Below, piece by piece: positions 8,906 to 17,235 of a stretch of DNA of 42,068 bases. The translations under genes were made by a program, and so were the position numbers. The notes under the pieces were generated by a model. It saw only the letters and a list, made by a program, of their open reading frames with translations. It was not told the origin of the DNA and did not search any database. Origin of the DNA: Thermococcus sp. (GTDB lineage: Archaea; Methanobacteriota_B; Thermococci; Thermococcales; Thermococcaceae); contig NZ_JALUYR010000017.1 of the NCBI RefSeq assembly GCF_027012695.1, positions 1-42,068 on the forward strand, written 5' to 3'. How positions within the stretch are numbered: the stretch's first letter is position 1; each line of letters starts with the position of its first letter.

Positions 8906-10303
8906 TCACTCCCCCCTCTGCTTGGCCTTCCACCTGCTCCAGCGGTAGAGTGCTGCCAGGGACTTTATCGCCCTGTCCGGTTCGGGATAAGCGGGAATGC
9001 CCTCCTCGTTGAGACGGTCAATGGCGTGCTTGGCCTCTATGCCGCCGACTATCGCAACCACCATGGGCTTGTTCCTGCCGGCCTCGTTGTACTCGCGGAT
9101 GACTATCTCCGCCAGATCCCTCGGGTCGAGCACAGCCGTCTGGCAGTAGAGGACCGCCACGCTGTGGATGTTGGGGTTTCTGAGGGCCTCCCTGATGGCC
9201 CCTTCGTAGCTCTCGGCTCCGGCCATACCAGTTAGGTCAATGGGGTTCTTGTAGGAGCCGAAAGGAGGCATATACTTCGAGAAGGCCTTGAGATCCTCCA
9301 GGTTGTCGTATAGGTGCAGGCCAGATTCCTCGGCGGCGTCTGTGGCCATAACGCCTATCCCACCGCCGTTGGTGATTATTACGAGGTTTTCTCCAGCCGG
9401 CTCGGGCAGGTTGCTGAGGGCCCGGGCGTAGTCGAAGGCCTCCTCGATGGTGTAGGCCCTTATGATCCCGGCCTGCTTGAAGGCCGCATCGTAGATTTTG
9501 TCGCTTCCCGCGAGGGAACCGGTGTGGCTTGCTGCTGCCTTTGCACCGCGCTCGCTCCTTCCGGCCTTTATGACGACTATTGGTTTGATCTTGCTGACAT
9601 TCTTTGCGACCTCCATGAAGCGCCTTCCGTCCTTTACTCCTTCCATGTAGATGAGTATGGCCTTGGTGTTATCGTCTTCCCTGAAGAATTCGAGCAGGTC
9701 AGCATCGTCTATGTCGCTCTTGTTTCCAACGCTAACTACCGCCGAGAGGCCAACCTTCTCGAGGATTGTCCAGCCCATGAGGGCTATTCCCAAAGCTCCG
9801 CTCTGGCTGATCAGCGCGAGCGGACCGGGTAGAACATCGGTGGGTCCGAAGGTCGCGTTGAGCTTCTCCGGGGTGTAGACTACGCCGAAGATGTTCGGGC
9901 CGAGGATTCTCATGCCGTATTTGTGGGCGGTCTTCACGAGTTCCTCCTCGACCTTCTTGCCCTCGGGACCGAGTTCGCCGAAGCCGGAACTTATGATCGG
10001 GAGGACCTTAACGCCCTTCTTTCCGGCCTCCTCGACGACCTGCGGCACGAACTTGGCCGGGACGACGATAACCGCCATGTCGACCTCGTCCGGAACGTCG
10101 AGAATGCTCCTGTAGGACTTGAAGACGCGGTTGCCTATCCTGATCTCGACGCCCTTTATGTTGACGGGATATATCTTTCCCTCGTAGCCGTACTCCACGA
10201 GGTTCTTCATGATAGCGTAGCCTATCTTTCCGGGCTTCTCTGAGGCGCCTATGACGGCAACGCTCTTCGGCCTGAAGAGTGCTTCGATGTTCGGGTCAAC
10301 CAT
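8906..10303 (-). CDS. ADP-forming acetyl/acyl-CoA synthetase, alpha subunit
   Basis: The alpha subunit carries the CoA-binding and CoA-ligase parts of the ADP-forming acyl-CoA synthetases, which make ATP from acyl-CoA at the end of sugar or amino-acid fermentation. The 465-aa product has the Rossmann motif VAVIGASEKPGKIGYAI near the N-terminus, ISQSGALGIALMGW in the ligase domain and AAASHTGSLAGSD, which holds the histidine that is phosphorylated during catalysis. No beta subunit (ATP-grasp) gene is adjacent; in Thermococcales the subunits are often encoded apart. ATG 10303 follows GAGGTGAT with good spacing; the open frame to 10324 is not preferred. Thermococcales have several isoforms, and substrate preference cannot be read from the sequence. 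Confidence 0.92.
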   Translation of the reverse strand: MVDPNIEALFRPKSVAVIGASEKPGKIGYAIMKNLVEYGYEGKIYPVNIKGVEIRIGNRVFKSYRSILDVPDEVDMAVIVVPAKFVPQVVEEAGKKGVKVLPIISSGFGELGPEGKKVEEELVKTAHKYGMRILGPNIFGVVYTPEKLNATFGPTDVLPGPLALISQSGALGIALMGWTILEKVGLSAVVSVGNKSDIDDADLLEFFREDDNTKAILIYMEGVKDGRRFMEVAKNVSKIKPIVVIKAGRSERGAKAAASHTGSLAGSDKIYDAAFKQAGIIRAYTIEEAFDYARALSNLPEPAGENLVIITNGGGIGVMATDAAEESGLHLYDNLEDLKAFSKYMPPFGSYKNPIDLTGMAGAESYEGAIREALRNPNIHSVAVLYCQTAVLDPRDLAEIVIREYNEAGRNKPMVVAIVGGIEAKHAIDRLNEEGIPAYPEPDRAIKSLAALYRWSRWKAKQRGE

Positions 10304-10329
10304 TTTTATCACCTCGAATGACATTCACA

Positions 10330-10347
10330 ATTTTATGTCCGTAAAAT
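10330..10347. promoter_or_regulatory. Palindrome between TATA box and start of the acyl-CoA synthetase gene
   Basis: ATTTTA-TGTCCG-TAAAAT has perfect 6-bp arms. It lies directly downstream of the likely TATA box (GGTTTTAAC, minus strand, about 10350-10358) and covers the predicted transcript start, where an archaeal repressor would block polymerase. It does not match the SurR or glycolytic (TGM) motifs. The regulator is unknown. Confidence 0.35.
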
Positions 10348-10463
10348 GCCGTTAAAACCTTTCCCTTCCCTTTTTGACGATAAGAACCTCGACGGCCGTT
10401 AAACACCATGCCGGATCCGGAGACGTCAAAAGCTTTTTATCCCGCTCTCCCCTAGGGGAAATC

Positions 10464-10928
10464 ATGAGAAGGGAACCCTCGGTGATAGAGAAGATCGTTA
10501 TGAGGTGGCTCGTCATAGGTTTCGACGCCGTTGTCATAGGTCTGGCAGTGATAACGATGGGCTACATTCTGTACATGATGTTCATCCTCGTCACCGACAC
10601 GATCCACAGGTTCGACGTTGAGGAAGTTCTCCACACCGTTGTGATGATAATCATCTTCCTTGAGGTTCTCGAGCTCCTGTCGATGTATCTGGAGGAGCAC
10701 CACGTCAGCATGCGCAACGTCGTTGAGCTGGGAATCCTGGCCATGGTCAGAAAGGTTATAGTAACACCGGACTACTCAAAGATTGGCTGGCAGACCCTCT
10801 TTGGAATGTCCGCCCTCATGTTCGTCATGGGCTGGATATACGTCCAGGAGAAGCGGAGACGGACCCAGCACGAGGAGTTCCTTCTGGAGAGGGGGATAGA
10901 GCCCGAGAAAAGAAAGGGCAAATACTGA
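10464..10928 (+). CDS. PsiE-like small membrane protein
   Basis: 154 aa with four predicted membrane helices: about residues 15-38 (VIGFDAVVIGLAVITMGYIL), 39-48 continuing into an acidic loop, VVMIIIFLEVLELLSMYL around 60-78, a segment near NVVELGILAMVRKVIV, and LFGMSALMFVMGWIYV near 118-133. A charged cytoplasmic tail follows. This arrangement and the FLEVLELLSMYLEEHHVSMRNVVELGI segment resemble the PsiE (phosphate-starvation-inducible) family, whose function is unknown. ATG 10464 follows AGGGGAAATC and a TATA box (CTTTTTATC, 10432-10440), which excludes longer starts. FEN-1 begins 18 nt after its stop, so the two may share a transcript. Confidence 0.75.
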   Translation: MRREPSVIEKIVMRWLVIGFDAVVIGLAVITMGYILYMMFILVTDTIHRFDVEEVLHTVVMIIIFLEVLELLSMYLEEHHVSMRNVVELGILAMVRKVIVTPDYSKIGWQTLFGMSALMFVMGWIYVQEKRRRTQHEEFLLERGIEPEKRKGKY

Positions 10929-10946
10929 AGTTGGACGGTGGTTGAG

Positions 10947-11966
10947 ATGGGAGTGCAGATCGGAGAGCTCGTTCCCAGGAGGGAGATAGAGCTCAGAAAC
11001 CTCTATGGAAAGAAGGTCGCCGTTGACGCCTTCAACGCCATGTACCAGTTCCTCTCAAACATCCGGCAGCGCGATGGAACGCCCCTCATGGACTCCAAGG
11101 GCAGGATAACCTCCCACCTGAGCGGCTTCTTCTACCGGACGATCAACCTCATGGAGAACGGTATAAAGCCGGCCTACGTCTTCGATGGGGAACCGCCTGC
11201 CTTCAAAAGGCGCGAGATAGAGAAGAGGCGTGAGGCAAGGGAGGAAGCCGAGGAGAAGTGGCACGAGGCCCTTGAGAGAGGAGATATTGAAGAGGCCAAG
11301 AAGTACGCGATGAGGGCGACGCGCGTTAACGAAGAACTCATAAACGATGCCAAGAAGCTGCTCCACCTCATGGGCGTCCCCGTGGTTCAGGCGCCCAGTG
11401 AGGGTGAGGCGCAGGCAGCCTATATGGCCAGGAAGGGAGACGTCTACGCCTCGGCGAGCCAGGATTACGATTCGCTCCTCTTCGGGGCGCCTAAGCTCGT
11501 CAGGAACCTCACGATAACCGGCAGGAGGAAGCTCCCCGGAAGAAACACCTACGTCGAGGTGAAGCCCGAGCTTATAGTCCTGGAGGAGGTTCTAAAGGAG
11601 CTCGGCATAGACAGGGAAAAACTGGTTGAGCTTGCCATTCTCGTAGGAACGGACTACAACCCCGGTGGAATAAAGGGAATCGGACCGAAAAAGGCTCTGG
11701 CCATCGTCAGGCACACAAAGGATCCCCTCAGGAAGTACAACAAAGAGAGCGACGTTGATCTCTACGCGATAAAGGAGTTCTTCCTCAATCCACCGGTCAC
11801 CGACGATTATACCCTGAAATGGCGCGAGCCTGACGAAGAGGGTCTCCTGAAGTTCCTCTGCGACGAAAGGGATTTCAGTGAGGAAAGGGTGAGAAACGGT
11901 ATCGAGAGGCTCAAGAAAGCCGTGAAGAGTGGAAGACAGCGGACCCTCGAGAGCTGGTTCCGTTAG
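10947..11966 (+). CDS. fen: Flap endonuclease 1
   Basis: Structure-specific nuclease that removes 5' flaps during Okazaki-fragment maturation and base-excision repair. The 339-aa product has the N domain from [10 protein letters not shown] with catalytic Asp27 ([12 protein letters not shown]), [12 protein letters not shown], the I domain with [13 protein letters not shown] and [11 protein letters not shown], and the helix-hairpin-helix region [20 protein letters not shown]. The extreme C-terminus QRTLESWFR is a PIP box for binding PCNA. ATG 10947 gives the family-typical N-terminus and sits behind GGTGG; a GTG at 10938 is the alternative. The stop codon overlaps that of the convergent tfb gene by 4 nt. 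Confidence 0.97.
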   Translation: MGVQIGELVPRREIELRNLYGKKVAVDAFNAMYQFLSNIRQRDGTPLMDSKGRITSHLSGFFYRTINLMENGIKPAYVFDGEPPAFKRREIEKRREAREEAEEKWHEALERGDIEEAKKYAMRATRVNEELINDAKKLLHLMGVPVVQAPSEGEAQAAYMARKGDVYASASQDYDSLLFGAPKLVRNLTITGRRKLPGRNTYVEVKPELIVLEEVLKELGIDREKLVELAILVGTDYNPGGIKGIGPKKALAIVRHTKDPLRKYNKESDVDLYAIKEFFLNPPVTDDYTLKWREPDEEGLLKFLCDERDFSEERVRNGIERLKKAVKSGRQRTLESWFR

Positions 11967-12862
11967 AGGGGTATCTTGAGGTTTAGCTTTTCCACCAGTT
12001 CCTTATACCTGTTCCTTACAGTCACCTCTGTGACACGGGCAACTTCAGCAACTTCCCTCTGGGTTCTTCTCTCGTCCTCCATGAGGCTGGCTATGTAGAG
12101 GGCCGCGGCCACGAGGCCGGCGGGGCTCTTGCCGCTCGTCAGTCCCCTCTTATAGGCCTCCTCGAGTATTTCCACTGCCCTCCGCCTCACCTTCTCGCTC
12201 AGCCCGAGCTCGTCGGCGAACTTGTTGACGTAATCGGTTGGCTTTACGAAGAGCTTCTTTGGAGTGAGGTTGAGGTTCCTCGCTATGAAGCGGAAACTCC
12301 TACCTATCTCCTTCTTGTCGACCCTAGATATGTCGGCTATCTCGTCGAGCGTCCTCGGAACCTTCAGCAATCTGCACGCGGCGTAAACACAGGCCGCTAT
12401 GACGCTCTCTATTGAACGGCCCCTGATGAGGCCTTTTCTCACCGCCTCGCGGTAGAGACGAGCTGCTTCCTCCTCGACGTGCCGGGGCAGGTGAAGCTGG
12501 GAGGCTATTCTGTCAAGCTCGCTTAAGGCGAAGGCCAGATTACGTTCTGCCGCGTCGCTCACCCTAAGGCGGGACTGCCACTTCCTCAGACGATAAATCT
12601 TCTCGCGCATCAAACCGGAGAGGTTCCTGTCAATGCCTATGTCGGTCGAGAGGCCCTTATCGTGAAGAAGAATGCTCTCGGGGGCACCAACACGCGCCCT
12701 CTTTTCCCTCTGGCCCGCGTCAAAGGCCCTCCACTCAGGACCCATATCAATGACGTTCTCCTCAATGACGTAACCACACTTGGCACAAACGATCTCGCCC
12801 CTTCCGGGATCGTATATAAACTCGGTCGAACCGCAGACAGGACAGGCCCTGTGCTTGTTCAC
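11963..12862 (-). CDS. tfb: Transcription initiation factor IIB
   Basis: General transcription factor that bridges TBP-TATA and RNA polymerase and reads the BRE. The 299-aa product has an N-terminal zinc ribbon (CPVCG at about residues 7-11 and CAKCG near 26-30), the B-reader/linker ([23 protein letters not shown]) and two cyclin repeats ([16 protein letters not shown] and [37 protein letters not shown]). The start codon is GTG 12860-12862, directly before [15 protein letters not shown] box (GGTTTATAAGG) at 12897-12908 overlaps the stop codon of the upstream gene, so tfb has its own promoter in addition to possible read-through. Confidence 0.97.
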   Translation of the reverse strand: MNKHRACPVCGSTEFIYDPGRGEIVCAKCGYVIEENVIDMGPEWRAFDAGQREKRARVGAPESILLHDKGLSTDIGIDRNLSGLMREKIYRLRKWQSRLRVSDAAERNLAFALSELDRIASQLHLPRHVEEEAARLYREAVRKGLIRGRSIESVIAACVYAACRLLKVPRTLDEIADISRVDKKEIGRSFRFIARNLNLTPKKLFVKPTDYVNKFADELGLSEKVRRRAVEILEEAYKRGLTSGKSPAGLVAAALYIASLMEDERRTQREVAEVARVTEVTVRNRYKELVEKLNLKIPL

Positions 12863-12896
12863 TCAAACACCCCCGACCGCCCGGCTATCGGCGTGC

Positions 12897-12908
12897 CCCT
12901 TATAAACC
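12897..12908 (-). promoter_or_regulatory. TATA box of tfb
   Basis: GGTTTATAAGG on the minus strand is a near-ideal archaeal TATA box. It predicts a transcript start about 15 nt before the GTG start codon of tfb and overlaps the stop codon of the preceding small gene. Confidence 0.6.
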
Positions 12909-13178
12909 TTCGCCTTTCTTTGCCACGTAGCGGAGAAGCCAGGCTATGTCCTCGCGCTTGAAGGTTATCCGCTCCAGAACCCGGACATCCCAGTCCTCTT
13001 CCACGATGTTGGCATAAATCCAGAGGAAGACGGGATCCTCGTCGGTTCCGACGTGAAGGTTACGATAGAGCAGATCAACGGTCCCGTCCCCATTCTTTTT
13101 AACCGAGAGCGCCTTCCAGGTGTCGAGACTGACCTCCCCCTTTTCGTCGAGTATCTCAACTATCTCCCGTGCATCCAT
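12900..13178 (-). CDS. Conserved-looking small protein, function unknown (92 aa)
   Basis: 92 aa, soluble and charged, starting MDAREIVEILDEKGEVSLDTWKAL. It looks like a helical N-terminal segment followed by a beta-rich part (GDGTVDLLYRNLHVGTDEDPVFLWIYANIVEEDWDVRVLERITF) and a C-terminal helix. I do not recognise the family. ATG 13178 follows GGTGA with 5-nt spacing. It starts 13 nt after the stop of the PDCD5-family gene on the same strand, so it is very probably in that operon, with tfb downstream. Its setting among transcription and translation genes suggests an information-processing role, but nothing in the sequence proves it. Confidence 0.75.
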   Translation of the reverse strand: MDAREIVEILDEKGEVSLDTWKALSVKKNGDGTVDLLYRNLHVGTDEDPVFLWIYANIVEEDWDVRVLERITFKREDIAWLLRYVAKKGEGL

Positions 13179-13191
13179 GGGTTCACCTTCG

Positions 13192-13530
13192 CTACCACCG
13201 AATGTTGAAGTCCTTCCTCGTCCTCTGGTCTATCTGTGCCAGAATCTTCTTGAGCCTGGCATCGTCTATCGGCTCCCTTATCTGGCCCGCCTGATAGAGC
13301 TGAACGAGGACCAGTTCAACCTGTCTCGCGAGTTCGGGTTTGACAAGCTTTACCCTCCCGAGCCTTTCCCTGGCCTCGGGCGTGAGAATTTTCCTCATTA
13401 TTGCGTTGAGCTGGGCCTCAAGCTCCATCTCCTGCTTCATGGCCTCTTCCCGGGCCTTCTGCTGCTCGAGGTATTTCTTCTGAAGCTCCATGAGCTTCCT
13501 CTTCCTGATCTCCTCAATGTCCTCCGCCAT
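13192..13530 (-). CDS. PDCD5-family DNA-binding protein
   Basis: Archaeal relative of eukaryotic PDCD5 (TFAR19); small helical protein thought to bind nucleic acid. The 112-aa product starts MAEDIEEIRKRKLMELQKKYLEQQ, the typical charged N-terminal helix, and ends with the family-typical RTRKDFNIRW. ATG 13530 is chosen because GGTGAGG lies immediately upstream; the GTG at 13539 sits inside this ribosome binding site. In other Thermococcales this gene usually sits next to rps19e. Here a 325-codon secreted-protein gene separates them. Identification is secure; its biochemical role in archaea is poorly defined. Confidence 0.92.
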   Translation of the reverse strand: MAEDIEEIRKRKLMELQKKYLEQQKAREEAMKQEMELEAQLNAIMRKILTPEARERLGRVKLVKPELARQVELVLVQLYQAGQIREPIDDARLKKILAQIDQRTRKDFNIRW

Positions 13531-13587
13531 GGCCCTCACCTCCGGGTTAAGATCGGAGGTTGGGTTAAAAGGCTTTGCGTTTGAAGT

Positions 13588-14565
13588 TTACCTTTTCCTC
13601 ATCGCCCACCATAGGAGAATTCCTGCCCCAATGATTGCAACAGAGAGCCAAACAATCCCCCGGACGTTTTGGGATGGTTCAGAAACGTTGGGACATGGTG
13701 CATCAAAACTGACCCGCCCGGACCAGGAGGCTGACCGCCACGTATGGGCGGGTTCTATGAAGGTATACACCGTAAGACTCCCGTTGCGATGGAAGAGTAG
13801 CGGAACCTCGGAAGGGTTCTCAATGGGGGTCATGTTGTAGTCAAAGTGATGTCCGTAGGGATAATAGATGAGCACCCCACCGGCAACCGGAACTGCAGCA
13901 AGATACCCGATATCCTGAAGGGGGTAATATTCCTCCAGCTCCGCAAGGGGTATCTCGTACCGCTCACCGCTCCTCTCGACCACGAGGCTTTGACCGTAGA
14001 TGCCGACGTTGAACATGGGGGGAACGTAAGAGACGTGCTCCTTGGCAGGTTCGTTTACCCGGAAGAAGGAAGATTCGGTAACGCGGTAAACCTCGAACGT
14101 CCCATTGCGGTGGATGACGTAAACGTCCGGCGGATTAAGTCTCACGCTCCCCGAACCCTGCAGGAGTCCACCCAGCGTGCGGATGCACCTTTCCCCGGGC
14201 AGGAACCAGAACAGGTGAGTGCCGTTGAAGACGAGCCAGGCGTTTTGAGGCAGGTCTGAGAAGCCCGATGGCACGAATGCAACGGGTATGTCCTCCGCAC
14301 TTTCCGGCCTTCCAACGTAGCTCAGGGAGGTGCCGTTGAAGTGGTAGATGTTAATCCACGCCGAGACCGATGAGGGAGAACAGCACGGCTCCGTTCCGGG
14401 ACACTGGCATGGGTAGTCATAGAGCCACCAAGTGACCAGCAGGAAGGCATCTTCACCGTTAGAAACTACTTTTACCGAGCCCAGACGGAACTCTCCGGCG
14501 CTCGCGAGAGGGGGGATTAGCAGGCAAAGTAGGATGGAGACCGTGAGGGTTTTTCTCAGCGGCAT
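13588..14565 (-). CDS. Exported, C-terminally membrane-anchored protein, function unknown
   Basis: 325 aa with an N-terminal signal peptide (MPLRKTLTVSILLCLLIPPLASAGE; likely cleavage after ASA) and one C-terminal membrane helix (GIVWLSVAIIGAGILLWWAMRKR), so the bulk should face outside the cell. The exterior part is beta-rich with repeated strand pairs, contains a CQCPGTEPCC cysteine cluster near residues 55-64, and has several N-X-S/T sequons (NGT, NMT, NGS). Repeating segments such as HRNGTFEVYRV and HRNGSLTVYTF hint at a beta-propeller-like fold. No family is recognised. It interrupts the translation-gene cluster between S19e and PDCD5. A TATA-like TGTTTTTAGG lies about 55-65 nt upstream. 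Confidence 0.75.
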   Translation of the reverse strand: MPLRKTLTVSILLCLLIPPLASAGEFRLGSVKVVSNGEDAFLLVTWWLYDYPCQCPGTEPCCSPSSVSAWINIYHFNGTSLSYVGRPESAEDIPVAFVPSGFSDLPQNAWLVFNGTHLFWFLPGERCIRTLGGLLQGSGSVRLNPPDVYVIHRNGTFEVYRVTESSFFRVNEPAKEHVSYVPPMFNVGIYGQSLVVERSGERYEIPLAELEEYYPLQDIGYLAAVPVAGGVLIYYPYGHHFDYNMTPIENPSEVPLLFHRNGSLTVYTFIEPAHTWRSASWSGRVSFDAPCPNVSEPSQNVRGIVWLSVAIIGAGILLWWAMRKR

Positions 14566-14684
14566 ATTATCACCACAGGGGCACCCCAGGTATCAACAGC
14601 CCACAGAAACAGCAGGGATGGTCCTAAAAACATTGCTGGTATGGAAAGCCGGTAGAAGAGACAGAGGTTTGAAAAAGGCCGAGC

Positions 14685-15137
14685 TCAGTACTTCTTGAGC
14701 TCGGGGATCTGCTCCTCAAGCTCCTTCTTGAGCTCCGTTGCGATCTTGTCGAGGAATCTCTGACCCTCCGGGGTAACGACCCTTCCCTCGCCCGGAACCT
14801 TCTGGACGAAGCCCGCACTTTCGAGCTGCTGGAGGGCCTTCCTGATTATGCTTCCGCTGGCCTTGTAGAAGTGCTCGGGAGCGTGTCCGCGGTTCTTTCT
14901 GCCGCCGTACCAGGTGCGAAGTCTCTCGATTCCGACCGGCCCGTCGACGTAGACCTTCCTGAAGACGCTGGCAACGCGGTAGTACCACCAGTCGTCCTGC
15001 TCCGGAATGCGCTCCTTGTGCCTGCCTGTCTTGACGAAGGGCGCCCACTCCGGCGGCTTTATCTTCTCAACCTCCTTGAGAGCCTTTGCAACCCTCTCAA
15101 CGAGCAAATCACCGGGAACATCATAGACTGTCGCCAT
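14685..15137 (-). CDS. rps19e: 30S ribosomal protein S19e
   Basis: Small-subunit ribosomal protein of archaea and eukaryotes needed for 40S/30S maturation. The 150-aa product starts [21 protein letters not shown] and carries the family block [49 protein letters not shown], then [31 protein letters not shown], a winged-helix segment. It begins 3 nt after the stop of the CRM-domain gene, so the two form an operon driven from the promoter upstream of 15557. Length is normal. Confidence 0.97.
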   Translation of the reverse strand: MATVYDVPGDLLVERVAKALKEVEKIKPPEWAPFVKTGRHKERIPEQDDWWYYRVASVFRKVYVDGPVGIERLRTWYGGRKNRGHAPEHFYKASGSIIRKALQQLESAGFVQKVPGEGRVVTPEGQRFLDKIATELKKELEEQIPELKKY

Positions 15138-15140
15138 CCT

Positions 15141-15557
15141 TCAATCCCTCCCCTTCTTGAATTTACGCCTGAAGTTAGCGATATCGAGCCTGACCTTCTT
15201 AACGGGCTTTTCCTCCCGTTTTTCCTTCGAAAGCTCCTTTCTCTGGAGCTTCCTTAAATACTTTTCCCAGCCTTCCCTCGGTTTGAACAATATAAACCTT
15301 TTGCCGCGTACGTCAATGAGCTCGCTGTCAGTAAGATCGGCTACCCTTTTGGCGAGCTCCTGTCTGTCGAGGCCGGTTGAGATGAGCGCACCCTTCCTTA
15401 TCTCGACCTTGAGAACCCCGTCCTTCTCGAGCTGGGTTTTTATTTCGTCAATGACTCCATCATCAAGCCCCTTCTTCCCCACCCAGGCTCGCGGGGGAAT
15501 ATCATGGTATCTCGCACGAATGGCCCTCCTCACCTTTCCGGATAATCTTTTCTCCAT
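15141..15557 (-). CDS. CRM/YhbY-domain RNA-binding protein
   Basis: 138 aa. The N-terminal two thirds match the CRM (YhbY) RNA-binding fold: a K-R-x-A-R segment, the loop WVGKKGLDDGVIDEIKTQLEKDGVLKVEIRKG (a GxxG-like loop with GKKG) and LIDVRGKRFILFKP. A lysine-rich tail follows. CRM proteins bind pre-ribosomal RNA, which fits co-transcription with rps19e 3 nt downstream. ATG 15557 is chosen because GAGGTGAAAG lies just upstream; the open frame to 15566 begins inside that site. A TATA box ACCTTTATAAGG lies at 15594-15605 on the minus strand. Confidence 0.88.
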   Translation of the reverse strand: MEKRLSGKVRRAIRARYHDIPPRAWVGKKGLDDGVIDEIKTQLEKDGVLKVEIRKGALISTGLDRQELAKRVADLTDSELIDVRGKRFILFKPREGWEKYLRKLQRKELSKEKREEKPVKKVRLDIANFRRKFKKGRD

Positions 15558-15627
15558 GACTTTCACCTCTAAGCTTCCCGCGGTTTGCTGAAGGCCTTAT
15601 AAAGGTTGGCCTTTTAAACCTGCCGGG

Positions 15628-16023
15628 TTATGGTGAGAACTTGTCCATGAACTCAGTGGGAGTGTAGACCTCGGAGAGCCAGTCGAAGTGCTTTTTGTTG
15701 TTCGTAACCAGCGGAGCGTTGAGCTTAACCGCGAGCGAACCTATCATGTAGTCCCTCGCGTTCTCGGAGAAGTTCCAGCGGCCTAGGGCGCTTTGGACAA
15801 CTATCTCCGCTGATTCCTCGTCAAAATCCATGATTTCCAGAGAGACCGATTCGAATACCGATTTTACCTTGCTCTTGGCCTCGAGAAGTCCTTTTCTTCG
15901 CGCATATCGGTAGAGGACCTCCATGTAAACCACTGAACTCGCCACGGGTTGAAACGGAGAATCAATGAGCCACTCGAGAAACTTCCTGTCGTTGAAAACG
16001 TTGGTATCGAGCACAACTTTCAC
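15628..16023 (-). CDS. vapC: PIN-domain ribonuclease, VapC-like toxin
   Basis: 131-aa PIN domain. Likely catalytic acids are Asp6 (VVLDTNVF), the Glu in VVYMEVLYRYARR (about residue 35) and the Asp in SENARDYMIGSLAVKL (about 92). The motif TNNKKHFDWL follows, as in many VapC proteins. The family cleaves RNA, often tRNA or rRNA, with Mg2+. It starts with GTG overlapping the stop of the AbrB-type gene (GTGA), the usual antitoxin-toxin arrangement. The pair sits between the CRM/S19e operon and a divergent PP-loop gene. Many archaeal VapC proteins have unknown targets; toxicity here is inferred from family and context. Confidence 0.85.
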   Translation of the reverse strand: MKVVLDTNVFNDRKFLEWLIDSPFQPVASSVVYMEVLYRYARRKGLLEAKSKVKSVFESVSLEIMDFDEESAEIVVQSALGRWNFSENARDYMIGSLAVKLNAPLVTNNKKHFDWLSEVYTPTEFMDKFSP

Positions 16024-16268
16024 TTTTCTCCCTCCGGCTCTTTTAGAGTCCTCTCGATGCCCCTGGCGAGGCCCTGTCTCGTTTCCTCGACGGCCTCGTC
16101 GATATCTTTCATGATCTCCGTGAACTCCTGGAGAAGATCTTCGAACTTCATAAGAACGTACGAATCCCCCTGGCGCACAAAAACCACCTCGTCCCCCGCC
16201 TTAATCCCGAGGGCGTTTCGAACTTCCTTTGGGATCGTTACCTGGTATTTCTTCGTCACAACTGGCAT
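16020..16268 (-). CDS. vapB: AbrB-type antitoxin, VapB-like
   Basis: 82 aa. The N-terminal swapped-hairpin DNA-binding domain is clear: VTKKYQVTIPKEVRNALGIKAGDEVVFVRQGDSYVLM. The C-terminal helix (LLQEFTEIMKDIDEAVEETRQGLARGIERTL) would bind and inhibit the partner PIN toxin. ATG 16268 follows GGTGAGTG; the open frame to 16295 has no comparable site. Upstream on the minus strand is a TATA-like TATTATTAGG around 16302-16312. VapB proteins usually repress their own operon. The promoter region is shared with the divergent PP-loop gene. Confidence 0.85.
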   Translation of the reverse strand: MPVVTKKYQVTIPKEVRNALGIKAGDEVVFVRQGDSYVLMKFEDLLQEFTEIMKDIDEAVEETRQGLARGIERTLKEPEGEK

Positions 16269-16363
16269 TACACTCACCGTTTTGGTATTACACATCTTAG
16301 CCTAATAATACTTTCGCGGGAAAGGGTTTAAGAGGCCAAAACTGAAAGCACTGCGGTGGTAGA

Positions 16364-16975
16364 ATGCTCGTCCATCACCTCTACTCGGGCGGAAAGGACT
16401 CGAGTTTAGCCGCGTGGATTTTAACTAGGCTCGGCTACGATGTCGAGCTGGTGACGGTAAGTTTTGGCCTTTTGGACAACTGGCGCTTCGCGAAGGAGAC
16501 CGCCGAGAGACTCGGATTCGGGCATCAGGTGGTATACCTGCCGCGGGAGATTCTCGAAAAGGCTATGGAGATGGCAATCAAGGACGGCCACCCCAACAAC
16601 GCCATCCAGTTCATCCACGAGAGGGCTTTGGAAGCGCTCGCTTCCCTTCCGGAGGTGGAGAGGGTAAGCGACGGCACCAGGAGGGACGACCGCGTTCCCT
16701 TCCTCGACCTGCCGAGGGCGCGCTCCTTAGAAGATCGCTTTAACGTCTCTTACATAAGGCCCCTCCTCGGCCTCGGCTACAGGACGATAAGAGAACTGAC
16801 CGAGAGACTCTTCGTCGTCGAAATTCGGGAGAGCGAGGAACTCCAGAAGGCGGACTATGAAGTAGAGCTGAGACATCTGCTCCGCGAGAAAGGCATCGAT
16901 CCGATCACAATCTTTCCAAGGGGCCACATCCAGTCGAGGGTTCTTGGATGGAAAGAAGAGCCCGGAATGGAATGA
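16364..16975 (+). CDS. PP-loop ATP pyrophosphatase family protein
   Basis: 203 aa. The N-terminal YSGGKDSSLAAWIL is a textbook PP-loop, which binds ATP and releases pyrophosphate to adenylate a substrate, as in tRNA-modifying enzymes and NAD or asparagine synthetases. Further motifs are SDGTRRDDRVPFLDLPRARSLEDRFNVSYIRPLLGLGYRTI, which resembles the substrate-channel region of tRNA-thiolation relatives. No zinc fingers or THUMP domain are present, so it is a minimal version. The substrate is unknown. The ATG follows GGTGG, and a TATA box (GGTTTAAGA, about 16327-16336) lies upstream. It diverges from the VapBC pair. Confidence 0.8.
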   Translation: MLVHHLYSGGKDSSLAAWILTRLGYDVELVTVSFGLLDNWRFAKETAERLGFGHQVVYLPREILEKAMEMAIKDGHPNNAIQFIHERALEALASLPEVERVSDGTRRDDRVPFLDLPRARSLEDRFNVSYIRPLLGLGYRTIRELTERLFVVEIRESEELQKADYEVELRHLLREKGIDPITIFPRGHIQSRVLGWKEEPGME

Positions 16976-16986
16976 AAGGATAAGAA

Positions 16987-17217
16987 TCAGAGGCCGCTGA
17001 GCTTCCTGATGATCGGGTTCTCGGCCTCTTCGGGCTTTATCTCTTCAACGCTCTCGATCCATATCTTGGTCCTGGGAACGCGGTGCTTGCTGCCGATCTC
17101 GGAATAGAGGATCTCGATGACGTCCTCCTGTTTGAGTCCCCTGTACTCCCTTTTGAACTTCTCCTTCTTTCCGTTCCTCTCGAAGATGCCCTTAATCCTG
17201 AAGACCTTAACCTCCAT
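16987..17217 (-). CDS. rplX: 50S ribosomal protein LX (L18a/L20a family)
   Basis: Small archaeal large-subunit protein related to eukaryotic L18a. The 76-aa product starts [27 protein letters not shown] and includes [27 protein letters not shown], the family signature. ATG 17217 is chosen because GGAGGTG lies 8 nt upstream. An extra in-frame start near 17232 would put this site inside the gene. It lies 18 nt downstream of eIF6, last in the L39e-L31e-eIF6-LX operon, an order common in Thermococcales. Confidence 0.93.
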   Translation of the reverse strand: MEVKVFRIKGIFERNGKKEKFKREYRGLKQEDVIEILYSEIGSKHRVPRTKIWIESVEEIKPEEAENPIIRKLSGL

Positions 17218-17235
17218 TGCACACACCTCCACTCA

